Source of the DNA: Pelecanus crispus
Lineage: Eukaryota; Chordata; Aves; Pelecaniformes; Pelecanidae
Direction: 5' to 3'
NCBI RefSeq assembly: GCF_030463565.1
Contig: NC_134652.1
Location: forward strand, 7,467,897 to 7,531,896
DNA: 64,000 nt
In this document: positions 33,201-45,742 of the stretch, in pieces
Position numbering within the stretch: position 1 is the stretch's first letter
Layout: each line of letters opens with the position of its first letter
The notes under the pieces: model-generated
What the model was told of the DNA's origin: nothing
Database searches by the model: none
What the model saw: only the letters and a program-made list of their open reading frames with translations
Translations under genes and position numbers: made by a program

Positions 33201-35735
33201 CAGTTTTTCTCAAAGTTGGCAGTTTCTGTTAGATTTCAGGAGACTGAAGAGTTTTTAAAGCATGGAGACTTGCAATGCAGGGTAAAACCCTGTTCAGTTG
33301 ATCTCAGGGATGAAACTCCTGCTTACGGAAAGGGGGTGGCCAAGGGTTTACGTACCGATTGCCTCACGTGCTGCCCATGCTTTCTTGTCTCCTGTGCGAG
33401 GTCATGGAAGTGGAAGGCCAAGCCAATGCATTTGGGAAAAAGCCAGAGGCTTTCCGTTTTGGAGAAGTCTTTGGATTCATTGAAAAGCGTATTTCAAATA
33501 AAATTTTGGCTAGACACTCTACATTCCTTTATGTATTCCTCCTCTCCAAAAATTACTGCTGCAGGATATACTTGAGAGAGCTTGATACTTGCATGAGGAT
33601 TTATTGCTTTTAGTTTCTGAATCGGTTCCGAACCTGAATTAGCAAATGCTAGTGCATATTTCTAATAGCGACAAGAATTCCAGCAGAATTTCTGAGGTCT
33701 GCCTGGCTGATTAAATCCAGCAAAGGCTCCTGCTAAGCTCCTAGGCAGAGCCAGCCACATCAAGGACTTTCAGACGACCGCAAATTCAGTTCTGAAGATT
33801 TTTTTTATTGTGTGAAATTTTACCAAGCAGAAGACATATATATATTAGTTGATCCATATAAATGTCATACACACATGCAAGACAGTAGATAAGTTCCTGA
33901 TATATTAATTTCACGTGGTGAGGATAATACTATTTCTCCTGACAACTTGATTAAATTTGTAAAAAATTCCTAGTGAAAAACAGTCATTGCGGTTTTTGTC
34001 AGGCTGATAAGTATGATTTAACTGTAAGAGAAAAGCAACCGAGAAAATCAGGCTTGCACTTGAAAACTAGCCCTCTCGTTTTCTGTTTTGTTATTTGGTA
34101 AAAAGAGTAAACAGAGGGTTTGTTCTGCTTGCTTGGTGGTGCTGGTTTTCTTAATCTGAAATTGAAGTTGTCTTGGTTGGGAAGAACAGTCATGACCAAG
34201 AAAACAGTGAAACAACTGAAGAATACTGAAGTCAAGAAAACAACAGGAAAGAATTTTTAATCAGTCTAAATGTTTTACTTTTCTGATATATTCTGGGTTT
34301 TTTTGTCTTCTCAGAAGTCCAAGACTTAAGATTTTGGGGAAAGGAGGCCTTCATTAAAGATTCAGCACCTCCACCTTGAGATTTCCAGCAAACATGTTTG
34401 GGGACATTGGGTGTATCCTCCAGCTGAGCAGAGGAGATTGGGCTTTGGAGTCTGACCTCCTCCGAGCTCATGGGAAAAGAGACACAATCTCAGCAAGTTG
34501 TTTCTCAGAGCATTTCATGCTGCGCAAGAAGGTGAATGCCCCTCAGACTGTTGATGTAAACATCTCGGGTCAAACACATCTGTGTTTGGGGAGGGTTCCT
34601 GGAGAACTCTGAGGGTTGGGCTGCAGTGCTGTGCGCCTCGGGTCCTGCTGCTCTGAGGCTTGGTGCTTGTGTCAGGTGAGAAGGGGGGTCCCGTGGCAGA
34701 GCCCTCTCCCTGGGGAGGCCCCGGGGCAGTGGTGGGGCTGGTGTTTCCCCTGATGTACAATGGTGCTCATGCAACTGGCAGCCACCCCCGTGCCTGGTCA
34801 GGACCACGTGCGCAGAAGGTATTGGCCACCTCTCGCTGCTCTCCACCATGGCGTGTGCGTCCAAAGGGCTTCTCCCTTGTTCCTCGGCCGTGCCCTTCTC
34901 CCAGCTCATCTCATGCCCATGCTCACAGCTTAGGCTGGGACACAAACCCTGTCCACCCCCAGGGCTCTCCCTCACTCCCTGGACTATGGGGTCCCTCCTG
35001 CACAGGGGCTGGGGCGTAGCTGGCTCCCGCCCGTCTGTGCTCCTTACCCCTGGGAGCCCTGGGCACGGATGCCCACGGATGACGTGTGAGATTGGGCGCT
35101 CCCGTGTGCACGTCTCTGTGCACAGCAGTGCGAGTGGGTTGCAATTTGCACTTCAGCATTTCACGTCCCCTGGGTGTTAAGTTTCCAAATTCTTGTGCTC
35201 CCGTTTTCTCACAAATCCCATTCCGAGTCTGACCCTGAGAGCATGACTTCATTTGTGTTTTCAGTAAGAACTATTTTATTCAAACCTTTGGGTGCTTTTG
35301 ATTTTTTTTTCCTGAAGGGATAAACCACTAATTATACATGGAAATTGTACCTCAAAGATCCATCTTAATAATATAATTGTAGTAGCAAAGCAACTGGTAT
35401 GATTATGTGCATCATTGCACTTTTCAGCCATTAACCAGCTTTTCTTGGTTAATGAAGTTAGTAAAACCTAGAATGTGCTTTGCTGGAATATATCCAGTGG
35501 AATCTCATTATCACCTACAAGCCTTTATAATTGGGGTGATAATGTGCAAAACGTTATATTGCTGATAAATGAGATGGGATTAAAAGAGGGCGAAGTTCTG
35601 CTCTCAGACACACGTGACAGGTCTTGGGATTTTGGTGTGTGTTTGTGGAACGCCTCCAGCCCTGTGTTGAGTTTGGGGGGGTCGCATTTCAAGCAAGAGA
35701 AGGTGCACTTGGAGTGAGTCCAGCGGTAAAATTAA
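27299..35735. other. Gene-poor intergenic region
   Basis: No gene recognised. Open frames here are short, overlap on both strands and show no known domain. Visible features are AT dinucleotide runs near 29356-29377 and 33835-33845, a three-copy decamer CTCGACTCAG near 28632-28660, poly(A) at 32110-32122, and a GC-rich patch at 34600-35150. By human synteny this is the interval between NANOS1 and CACUL1. Confidence 0.55.
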
Positions 35736-35739
35736 TGAG

Positions 35740-36005
35740 AGCTGTGACCTCTCAGGAAAGGTAGAAAGAATTGGTGCTGTCGAGTCGGGAGGAGACTGCA
35801 GTGAGGCATGAAAATGGTCTTAAACACCTTCAAAGAAGGGAATAATCTGTTCTCCATGATCCTGTTGGATAGGACACAGAGGAATGGGCTTAAAGCACAG
35901 TGACGGCAGTTGACATGGGGTATTAGGGAAACACAGAATGGATAATTAAGGACTGGTTGAAGTTGCTTGGACCAGGGTGTGTTGGAGGATTCTCCACTGT
36001 TGGCA
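35740..36005 (+). repeat. Decayed CR1 LINE fragment, sense
   Basis: Words in CR1 order: GACACAGAGGAATGGGCTTA near 35875, then GGGGTATTAGGGAAACACAG near 35918, and GGACTGGTTGAAGTTGCTTG followed by GGAGGATTCTCCACTGTTGG near 35950-36002. They match the avian CR1 3' region in sense orientation with many changes. Explains the frame at 35957-36364. Confidence 0.6.
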
Positions 36006-36479
36006 GGCACCAGGAAGAGGTGAGGAGGCATTGGTGGAGGCGGCATGGGTGCGATTGCTCCTGGCGTCAGGCGGTGGGGAGCCGAAGCACCGGTGCCACC
36101 ACGCCGATGTTATTTTATGGTTCAAGGCACATGCAGGTGAGAGACCAGAGAGCTACTTGGTGCTTGCACAAACGCAGACCTGATCTTCCAGGAGGATCTG
36201 TGATCAGGATTACATGCACACCCGCTACACACTTGGAATTACTGCCAGGACTGCTGATAGAAGGGAGAAAAGACTGTCAATGTTATAAAAGCAAAAGGGA
36301 GCATTACTGTTTGTTTTCTTGGATGATACAGGGCACAAGGCTGCTTCTGTTTGCACGTGTTTGAATTTCAGCATGTCTTTTTAGGAAAAAAAACCCACCC
36401 AAATGTTATTCAAAATAACCTGTAATGAAGAATCATCCTGTCTGCTCCAGCTCTGGCTTCGGTAATAAATGCATTATTT

Positions 36480-36850
36480 ACACTGTTAAACATGTGCCCC
36501 ATCTTTCCAGTCAGAACTTGCCTGTTTTGAATGTCAAGGTTTTCCTATGCTAATTGAGGACCCTGATCTCAAAATTTCATTCTCCCTGCAAACATTGATA
36601 GTCTTTAACCAATTCATCCCTAACCTCCTCTCTTCATAAGCTGAATAGATTGAGCTCCTGGATCTGTAACTGTAAAGGCTGTTTCTCCTTCCTTCATATT
36701 CCTCTCTGAACTCTCTGCAACTTGTCAACATCCTTTATGAATTGTGGGCTCTAAATTTAACACGGCCCTCCAGCGGGAATTACACCAGTAATACCAGGAG
36801 CACAGGAAGATTTGCATTCTTTGCTACAGTACAATACTCAAATATTGTGT
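36480..36850 (-). repeat. Old CR1 LINE fragment, antisense
   Basis: CTAACCTCCTCTCTTCATAA, GCTGAATAGATTGAGCTCCT, TCTCTGCAACTTGTCAACAT, CCTTTATGAATTGTGGGCTC and GCGGGAATTACACCAGTAAT follow the reverse complement of an old CR1 type shared with turtles and crocodilians. Confidence 0.65.
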
Positions 36851-36863
36851 ATGACTGAGTAGG

Positions 36864-37000
36864 AGCATAAAAATAGGTTCAGACCAAAGGTTCATCTAGC
36901 TCAGTATTTTAATTCTGACAGTAGCTTGTAGTGGGTGGATACTGAAGGATGATATTTCCCTGCGTAGCCCTCTCCTTATCTTTTTAAAATAAAGACACAG
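36864..37000 (-). repeat. Second old CR1 3' end, antisense
   Basis: AGCATAAAAATAGGTTCAGA, CCAAAGGTTCATCTAGCTCA and GTATTTTAATTCTGACAGTA match the reverse complement of the old CR1 3' terminus. It lies downstream of the interior piece at 36480-36850, which is the wrong order for a single antisense copy, so this is a separate insertion. Confidence 0.65.
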
Positions 37001-40000
37001 TCTGAAATTCCATACAAAGCCCTTGGTTTTTATATGTTTTTGGTGTCTAAATGGCCTCTTGCGCCTGTCGGTTTTCAGAATTTGTATCATGTGCTGCCCA
37101 AGGAGTTAAACTGTAAACCAGAAGATTTGTGTCTTTGCTAAGAGTCTGGGAAAGGATATTTTTAAATCACAGCAGGGCCCTGAGAAGGCAGGGCGAGAGC
37201 CGTGGTCCAGACGGAGGGACAGCGCGTTCCCGCTCCCCGGGGCCAGTGCTCGCCGGAGGCTGCCTTGCCACCCTCGGCGCCTGACGGCTGTGCTGCAATG
37301 CCAGGGGCTGACACCCCAAAAAGGCATCAGGAGCAAACGTGGGTCCCTGCCAGGCTTGCTGGAGCTCTGACAGCAGCCGCCTGAGTGCCAAGGAAGGAGT
37401 TAATACAATGTACTTAACGTCTCCCTGTCTGTAGTGACTGTGCTTGTGCTTAGCAGATGAACCACTGTGATCCCCAAATCTGTTGTGGTGTCTCTGCCTC
37501 CCAAGACGAAGCCCTGCCTCTTGTGCATGTGGAGCCGTGGGACTTGACTTGGTCCCACCAAAGCACATGGGGCTTCCTTGCCTCCACTCCGCCACGCGAC
37601 CCGGCCAGCTCCCTGGCAGCGATAAATCCTCTCCCTCAGTTATCACTCTGCCTCTCTGTGTCATCTGTAACTTTGTTAGATCATGTTTTCATGTCTTCTT
37701 CCAGTAAAGATGTTACATAGCTGAGAATAGATCACCGTGGAGCTTCTTGGAAACTACCGGGTGATGATTCCTTGTTTACAATTACACTTGGAGATTTGTC
37801 AGCTGGTTTTCAGGTTACTTGCTGTGTGCCAGGTTAGTTCTGTGCCGTTCTAGTTTCTCAATCAGTGAAGTGTATTAGGTTGGGTGTCACGCAGCATTTT
37901 GTGGCATTGACATTAGTACATATATCAACACACTTCACCATCTTACGGTTAAAAGATACCAAGCTAGTTCAGTAGGATGTACTTTCTGTGAACACCTACC
38001 CTGTCTTTAGGCACTGTTGTCTTACTATGGCCCTTGGGCTGCTGGAAGGATGAAGGGGACCATTTGGAACATTTTGGACCATTCCGGACCATTCCAGTAG
38101 CAGACTAACTAAAATAAGGCATAATCCAGTGTCACGGAATTTTATTTATGAAGCTTCCATGCAAAAAGCAAGATTTCTGAAGATAGAGTCAGTGCTAGAG
38201 GGAGAAATGGATATGTTTGCGTTTCAAGCTGTTGCTGGCGTGCAGATAACCAAAGACATACTTGCTAGCAGTGGGCAAGACTGGTGATGAGGAAATGTGT
38301 TTTACTGCTGGGGAAGGAGATCAGGAAAAGCCATTGCTTTAAGGACCTGAAAGTAAGAGCAGAGCCAGGTGAGGCCAGCAAGAATGTAGAGATGAGACAC
38401 AGAGAAAAAAAAATGTTTTAAAAATGTTTAAATCCCATTTTCTGAATAGGCAGAACAACTGATGTTATAGGCCACTTAGAAGATGTAAACTTACATGCAC
38501 AAATATAAATGCAGATTTCCAGTATGCCCCTGGATCCCGATCCTTTAAAAAGACGAGCTCTTGACATTCTTGTCCCACTGAAATTAATGGGAGGGCTCCT
38601 GCTAGTTCTATCCTTATTTATTCATCTATTGTAATCATATTATTGAGATAATTGAGACATGAAGAGCCATAGTGACAACATATTCCACTTTTTTGTCTTG
38701 TTACTCAGGCAAAATGAGCAAAAATCACAGTCATAACTTCCCGCTGCTAGGGAAGGGTGAGTGCCATGCACTCTAGTTGTGCCTTGTTTCCCCTGGTGTA
38801 AGAAAGGAAGGTGGGGAGCCCCAGGGTGGGGGACCTCTCCTGGGATTTTATTACTTTTGGTTTTGTTGGGGTTTTTTTTGGTATTTTTTATATAAATATT
38901 TTATCCATTTGTTACCTTTTTTCAGGTAATTTGCCAATTCTGGGCACTTGGATTTTTGTTTGAGCAGCTGAGGAAAGCCAAAATATTTGTTCAGAAGTAT
39001 GTTTAGTTGTGAGAAGATTCCTCTACCATTCAAATTTCTGGAGGGATTGTCTTGATTTTCTCAGCAGTTTTGTCCTGGTACCAAATTATTATAGCTTTCC
39101 AGATGAATATAAATGCTCTTCCCATTTGGTAAAAAGAGAATGTGAATAAACATCATTGTTTCCTAAACAACTTTCCTCTAAGTTTAAACCCCAAATGTTA
39201 TAAAAACTGAAAGTGCATGCTACTGAAAGCTGGTATTATTGAACGGATTTTATGCAAGGTTATAAAATAGCAATGATGATAAAAAATGAAGTGTGCTGAG
39301 ATTTGGTTGGATTTTTCTTTAAATTTATGATGCTTCTGAGAGCCTAAATACGCATTACATGTGTATTGGAACCAAAGTGTATCCTCTTGAATACAGTATA
39401 CTTGTAAGTGTTTCACACATGTGGAATTCATCAGCATTTGAACAACAGTTTTAAAACCTTCTGGTTAGTTCAAAATGCTTCTTAGTGTTGTTTCAGCAAC
39501 TGTAGCTGTCAGAACTATAAAGCTGGAGTGTCTTGACCTTGTTGAAATAAAACCTTTTAAACTGCTCATTTTAACATTTCTGATTTTTTCCCAGAAATTG
39601 TGAGACATTTTTAAAATTTCACTATTTTATTCTGACACATGCCAAGGTTCATCTGACTCAGATATATTGTGCTGTCACTCATGAAAAACTCACAACATAA
39701 ATTCACCCGCACAGAATCCAGATGGTTTCATTTAGATAGTTACTTCGATCATGGCCGTCGCTGTGGTGTGGATGAATGCTAGTGAAATGACAGCGCTGGC
39801 AAAAGAGGGAACAGGAACAAGGGAGGTTTTCATTCATCTGCAAATGAAGAGAGAGGTGAAATCCTTCCTAGAACAGGGTTGTTTCTTATTAGTGGAGTTT
39901 TAACAAGTGCCAGGAGCCCTTCTTTTTTACCGTTACCAGTTAAGACAGCAGACAGAGCCGCTGTATTGCTGTTCCACAATGTCACAAAACGTCACAACGC

Positions 40001-42802
40001 TGGAATTCAAAGACGTTCAATGTGCTTTGAAATGTAATAATACATGAGGGTCAAAGTTACTACAAAATGAAACAAATAGAAATTGAATTAATTGTTGCTA
40101 AATTCCAGGACTCCTGTGCAAGCGGTTATGGGAGTCTTTGATTTACCTTGAACTAACTTTGCCGGAGACACTATGCTAATATTTTAATGTATACAGGATC
40201 TGTGCAAATCCAGAACTGAGCTGTATAATCTGTGCTGGACTGTCTAGGTGGTGGTGATTGGTTTTCTCTGTGTTACTTACTGGCTCACACCATCCCTGCC
40301 CCTCTTCCCATTTCTTCTCGGACTCACGTCAGATAAAACGTAACCACGCTTTCAGCATTTCAAGCTTTTTAGATGGGACAGAGATGTTTAAAAAATCCAG
40401 CCCATCTTTAATCTGTTGTTTGGAGAGATCCACTCCTGTAAATGCTATATGGTGTGGCAAATGGCACCCAAATCTTTGGAATTTTATTAAACGCTGCTGA
40501 AATGCTTTATACCCCTTGCTCACTAGCTACAGATAGAGGCATCTGCTTGAAGGAGGTTGGTTGCTTTGTAAAATATTCTTCATAATGAGAAGAGGGATCA
40601 TGGGATGGATCTTTAAGATGTTTAATATGGAATTTTTGGTATCACTGATTTTTATGTCTTTGCAAAACAGCTGAAATATTTTCTCATGTAGGCTTCTGTT
40701 TTCCTTCACTGTTTGCTAACATGTTAGGAAGAGATCAGACACATTTTTATCTCATTGTAAAGAGGAGACTTCCATGGAAACCACAGTGGATACTCCAGGG
40801 AAGCCTGTCAGAGCAGTTTAAGGTCAGAAATCAACCTGCATTTAGGAACGAGGAACGCGAGCCTTGCAAGCGAGCCTGGGAGCCGAGTCGGGAGGTCTGG
40901 CTGCCCGTCCAGCCATGCCGCCCGCCCCGCTCCGGGGCAGGTGCCCCTCTGCTCTTTCTGGGTGGCGGCCATCCCGTGACAACCTGTCATTATTTAAGCA
41001 ATTTTTCTGCAACCATAACTTCGTCGTTAAGTTACTGTAGCTATAGACAGTGGACGCAGAAGCTGCCCACGTTGGCAGCGGGTTGAGCGTGGTTTGAAGC
41101 ATGTTGGCGGCGCTGGCTGCGACGGTGGCCGGACTCTGCCCTCCTCCCTTCCCGTGGCTGTTAGCCGACAGAAAGCCCTGTTTTTGTATGTAACCATAAT
41201 ATTTTTGTTCTGCGGCTGCAAAAAAAGCACAAGTTATCTAGCAGGGCTAATCCCAGGACAGTGGGAGTCCTGAAGTGGTTTATAATAATAAATAATAATA
41301 AAAATAAAAAAAAAAGGTGTGTGCAATATGAAAATCTGGGTTGGCTTTTACTCGGGGGATACTGTGTAACTGGGGGATAATGTGTAAAAAGGGAGGAGAG
41401 AGAGATGTGACAAGAAGCCAGGAAAAAAAAAAAAAAATTACAGTTTGAAGCAATTCAGAGCAGATGGGGTAATCTTTCTGAATCAGGATGATGGGAGGAC
41501 AGCAAACACTTTTGCACAGAAGGTGCTTAAAGGATACAGTTGGTACCCTGTGCCATTTATTGTGGAACTGTGCGGACTGGACGAAGTTGATGTGATATTG
41601 ATTTCACTGAAGCGGCGCAGCCCACCCGTGGGCCGGGGCCGTCTGCCGCAGCGGGGCATCTCCTCCCGGTCCCCTCAGGCCCTCAGGGCGGCCATGGCCT
41701 GCAGCCTTGAGGGACGGTGTGGGGAGGCTGCTGGCAGTGCTGTGGGGGCCGGGGCTATCTGTCTGTGGGGCGGCTGGAGCTGTCTGTCTGTCTTTGGGCG
41801 GCTGGGGGTGTCCGGCGGCAGGGCCAGAGTCTGCCAGGCCCGAGGCCGGCACGGGCCGCGCTCGCCATTTCCCTGGCAATGTGAGGCAGCGCAGGGGCCC
41901 GGTGAGGTCTGGCAGCCCTGGCCTGTGACATTTTCTCTTATATTGATGTTGCCAAAATGTGTTTTTTTTTTAAAAAAAATCTGTCAGCTAAAAGCAGGGC
42001 CAGAAGGCTGACAAATTATTTAGAGGGGAAAAAAAGGCACCCAGCAGCGTTTTACCTACTGCTGTTGGAGGTGAGCCCCATCACCACCGAGAAGGAAAGA
42101 GAGGAGAAAAAGCAAACTCCAGCTGCCATCTCCTCAGCCTGATTACTGTCTTGGCTTTACTGATTTCTAGTTAGTTACTCGCTTCTTGTTTATTTGTGAC
42201 TTTCTCCTGGCAACAGCAGAGAGAAAGTGTTATTTCGCTGTTTCTTTCAGAGGCGAATTAGATAAAGGTGACACGAACTGTCAGGAGCATCCAGCGGATC
42301 GAGTGGTGCCTGACACTGCTCATGTGATGGGACTGAAAGGGTTTGGCAGCTGCCTGCGTGCTGCCAGAGTCCCAGGAAATCCCTGTTGCCATGGTGGCTA
42401 CCTTCAGTCTTGGGGCAATGCAGCGTCTTTGGGTCTAGCTGCAACGTCTGTTGGCATAAGTGCGCAAACCCTGAAGAAAAATGGGAAAAGACGCTTTTCC
42501 TGACATGTCAGTGCCCGAGCATCTTGGTCTCTCCAATTTATTTCCTCCTCACTGCTAGAGGTGGGGAAAGAGGCCGAAGATGGACGCACACTTGCAAGAG
42601 GTCCAACTGGAAGCTTGCTGGAGGGAAGGATAAAAACTGGATCTGATCTGCTCAGCCTGGGGTGAGTCATGGAGCACCGGGACATCCTGCCTCCTCCTGA
42701 GCCTGAAATTTTGTTCTTGTCATGGTCATCCAAGAGAACAACCTTGCTGGAGACTCATAAGCTGCGATGTAACGAGGTTCATGAGCAAATGTGAGCTGCC
42801 AG
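37001..42802. other. Gene-poor intergenic region
   Basis: No gene recognised. It contains a four-copy 10-bp tandem at 38057-38098 and an old-repeat fragment around 38565-38615 (CCACTGAAATTAATGGGAGG). There is an AT-rich microsatellite of TAA units at 41281-41316 and a poly(A) run at 41422-41437. A GC-rich patch at 41600-41940 is followed by T and A runs. Confidence 0.5.
41281..41316 (+). repeat. AT-rich (TAA)n-type microsatellite with A-tail
   Basis: TAATAATAAATAATAATAAA followed by an A run. Imperfect trinucleotide repeat. Confidence 0.8.
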
Positions 42803-42885
42803 GCACTTGGAAGGGACCTCTGGAGATCGCCAGCCCTGCCCGGAGCAGGGCAGCTGGGGCAGGGTGCTCAGGAGCGGGGTGCCCT
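42803..42885 (-). repeat. CR1 LINE 3' end, antisense
   Basis: CACTTGGAAGGGACCTCTGG, then AGATCGCCAGCCCTGCCCGG and AGCAGGGCAGCTGGGGCAGG, then GTGCTCAGGAGCGGGGTGCC. This is the usual avian CR1 3' region read backwards, but without the terminal octamer repeat. Confidence 0.75.
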
Positions 42886-45742
42886 TTGCTCCTCTGCACG
42901 AGAAGCCACAGGTTCTGTAGGCAGTGTGGTAACTGAAGGTGGGTGTGAAGGAACGCCCATCCCTTGGCACCCTGTGTGGGCACAAAATGCTTATTGCCAT
43001 CCAGCCATGCTATGCCTGTAACAGCTGCTGTTCTTGCTGGTTTCTCCTTGTGATGTTTTCCAGGCAGACTGCTGTTGGGTAGGATGGCATGGCGGAGGGG
43101 AGCAATGAAACTGCATACGCTGCAGGTGCTGCCGAGAGACCCAAAAGACCACTGTGATCCAGCTATTCCATGCAGGCTTTTAAAGCTAGCACAGCAGGGC
43201 TTTCTCCATTTTGGTCTTTATATTTTGCAAGAGTTACTGTGACATTCATCCCACTAATACCTGAACCTGCTGCATCCTCCTGTGAGAAAGGGCATTTTTA
43301 TCTCCTTTTTACGATGGGGGACTCCTAAGGTAGAACATGGTTATAGAATTTGCCCATAGTCACCTACTAGGGCCATGAAAGAGCCAGGAATAGGTTTGTT
43401 TCCCCATTGTGGGCCTTAATCACAAAAAAATAATCCTTCCACTCTAGTGAAGCAAGTCACGTCGGGTAGCCGCTTTTGTGCCTCTGTGCATTAGTCCTGC
43501 AGTTCACAGACCTCCCTCATTAAATGGTCACATGCTGCAGACTGAATGCCAGGCTGATCTTCCAGCCTTGTGTTTGCAGGCTGGGAAGGCAAATGCTGGC
43601 ATGGAAAAACTCAGCTTTCATTAGGCACTGTCTGAAATCAGCTAATCTCGTTTGAGTGAACATAGAAACTGCGATACTGTAAACAGAGGGGTTTGGTTCT
43701 TGGGGTACGCCGGGGGATACAGCCACATCAGAGACCGTCCCAGCTCTGCTGAAGCCAGCAGCAGCCTCCCACTGGCTGGGAAACTATTTAAGCAAAGCCA
43801 AGAGAGAGCTGAAACTGCCGAGCGCGCAGCTACTGACAGCTGGTAAATAACAATCCTGTTTGGAAACAGTAAATTAATAAAATATGTTTGACCTTTGGTA
43901 TCTTCAGGGAGCTTTGTGGTCCCCAGGTAGCAGGAGTTCAGGTGTCACTGCCAAAGCAGGGCGGGTTAGGGTAAGTGATGAGCTGGGCTTGAAATGTTTC
44001 TTCTCGCATTACTGAATTCCTTTCAATAGCAAGCGGGCAACGTGTGTTTTTCCTCATTGGTGCCCTGAGCTAGCACATCTTCATGGCGTGTCTTGCTTTC
44101 TTCTGACTCCCTTTTCAAGGCCAGCTGTGGGGACCTGGTTTTCCATGGCTTTGGGAATTGTGCCCACATTTGTGTCTGTGTTCGTGTGTGTTGCTTCATG
44201 CCAGTAACTGTCTTTCCGCTGGGTTTATCAGCAGCACTGAGCACAGTGGGGCCTCCTCCCTGCTCCAGAGCGGTGTGGTAACTGGTGATAGCAACCTGTG
44301 CCTCTGTAGAGTAGTTGCACAGAGGTGTAAACTGTCTCCCATCGGCCCAGGAGGTCTTTGCATCCCTTGGGCTCGCCTATGGTTACAGGGTACACGACAG
44401 AGGGCCAGAATCATCTCAGTATCTCGCATCTTCCATCCACGACATAGCAGTAATAACTTTGAATGGTGCTTGTTTTATATCTGCTCATTTGCAGTCCAAC
44501 TCAAGCCTCGCTGCAATGAGAGATGTTTTTCTAGAGGTTTCTAGTGACCGTTTATTGCTTCCCAACGTGTTGTCGGAGCTGACGGGGGTTGCGCTCTGCT
44601 TGTCTTGCAGCACAGCATCAGGAGATGTAGCTCAGGGGTCCTGCCTGTTTGTTGGTGTTTGTTGGTGTTCCCTGGGGCTGGGGTAGCTCAGATGTACACG
44701 GTGCCGTAGGTGCAGGACCGGTGTGTCACTAGGAGTCTAATTACGTTTGGGGTGTAGAAGAAAAGAACTCAAGTGTGAAAGGAACATGTCTTAAAATGAG
44801 CATTTTGCTAAATGGATTTGCTCCTCTGATTCATGACTCCAGTGTAGGCTTTCAGCCTCCCCGGAGTACCTCATTGTTCACTCATTTTTGCTCTATTAAT
44901 AAACATGCACAAGCACTTAAATGGGATAATGTGCCTCATGAAAAAAAAAAAAAAGGCAACACAACTCAATGTCCCTATGGGGGAAAAAAATTGCACAGAG
45001 AAAACCAGTGCCATTCTGGTAGGTTTTTGTTTACTGAAATAAATTTGTTGCTTAGGCTTAGCTCTTGGGGCTTTGCTGTGTGGGGCAAGGGCAGTTTAAC
45101 TGCTCCTCTTGTTTAAGGTACCCAACATCTTTTTTCTCCAGATCTTTCCTTTTCTGTCTCCCTTCATACATTGTTATGTTTCATATCTGAGTCAAATCTA
45201 GTACTAATTTTCTGAGGTTTTGTTTGAGTTGAGGTTAAATCAGTATTTAACAGGGAAGCTGGGTCAGGATCAGAGTCTCACAATGCTCATCGTGAACAGT
45301 GGGAGATAAAATAATGTCAGAGCAGATTGTGGTTTGGAGTGAAAGAACAGGGTATGTGACATTATGAACAAGCTTATTTCTGAGGTCTTTGTTCTTTTAG
45401 GTGAGTTTTCCTCTCCTTGAATGGCTTGGTAATGCGTGCTGTCACATCACTTGTAGATGTGTTTGGGGGTCACCTCTCCTTTTCCCTTCTACCCCGTCAC
45501 TCTTTGGTCATTGCAAGTTTGACAGGATTTTTCTTCCACACTGGAAGAAATGTCAGAGCAGCTCTGAAATTCCCTTACCCTGGGGAGTCATTACAGGAGG
45601 TTTTCACCTGGGCAGATAACAGCTCTCAAGGGACTGATCTCCTCTGATCCTGGGCAGAGGTCGTATTTTATACTAATATTGGATTACGGTAATGATGCCA
45701 CTTTCGAGGAGTTTTCCTGTTAAGCTGTGCTTTGTTTCCAGG
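42886..45742. other. Intergenic region with a MIR-like SINE
   Basis: No gene recognised. It contains the MIR-like copy listed separately (43281-43410) and an AATAAA (44898-44903) followed 37 bp later by a poly(A) run (44940-44954), which may be a retroposed 3' end. Open frames at 44158-44686 have no recognisable product. Confidence 0.5.
43281..43410 (+). repeat. MIR-like SINE
   Basis: TTTTTATCTCCTTTTTACGA, then TAGAATTTGCCCATAGTCAC, then CTACTAGGGCCATGAAAGAG and CCAGGAATAGG. This follows the MIR core (cccattttacagatg ... cttgcccaaggtcac ... agtggcagagccgg) in order and spacing, heavily diverged. Confidence 0.55.

Noticed and set aside
41445-42011. 188-codon + strand frame
   Set aside because: The first part resembles old-repeat words (CAAACACTTTTGCACAG, GTGCTTAAAGG) and the second part is GC-rich chance opening; no known protein.
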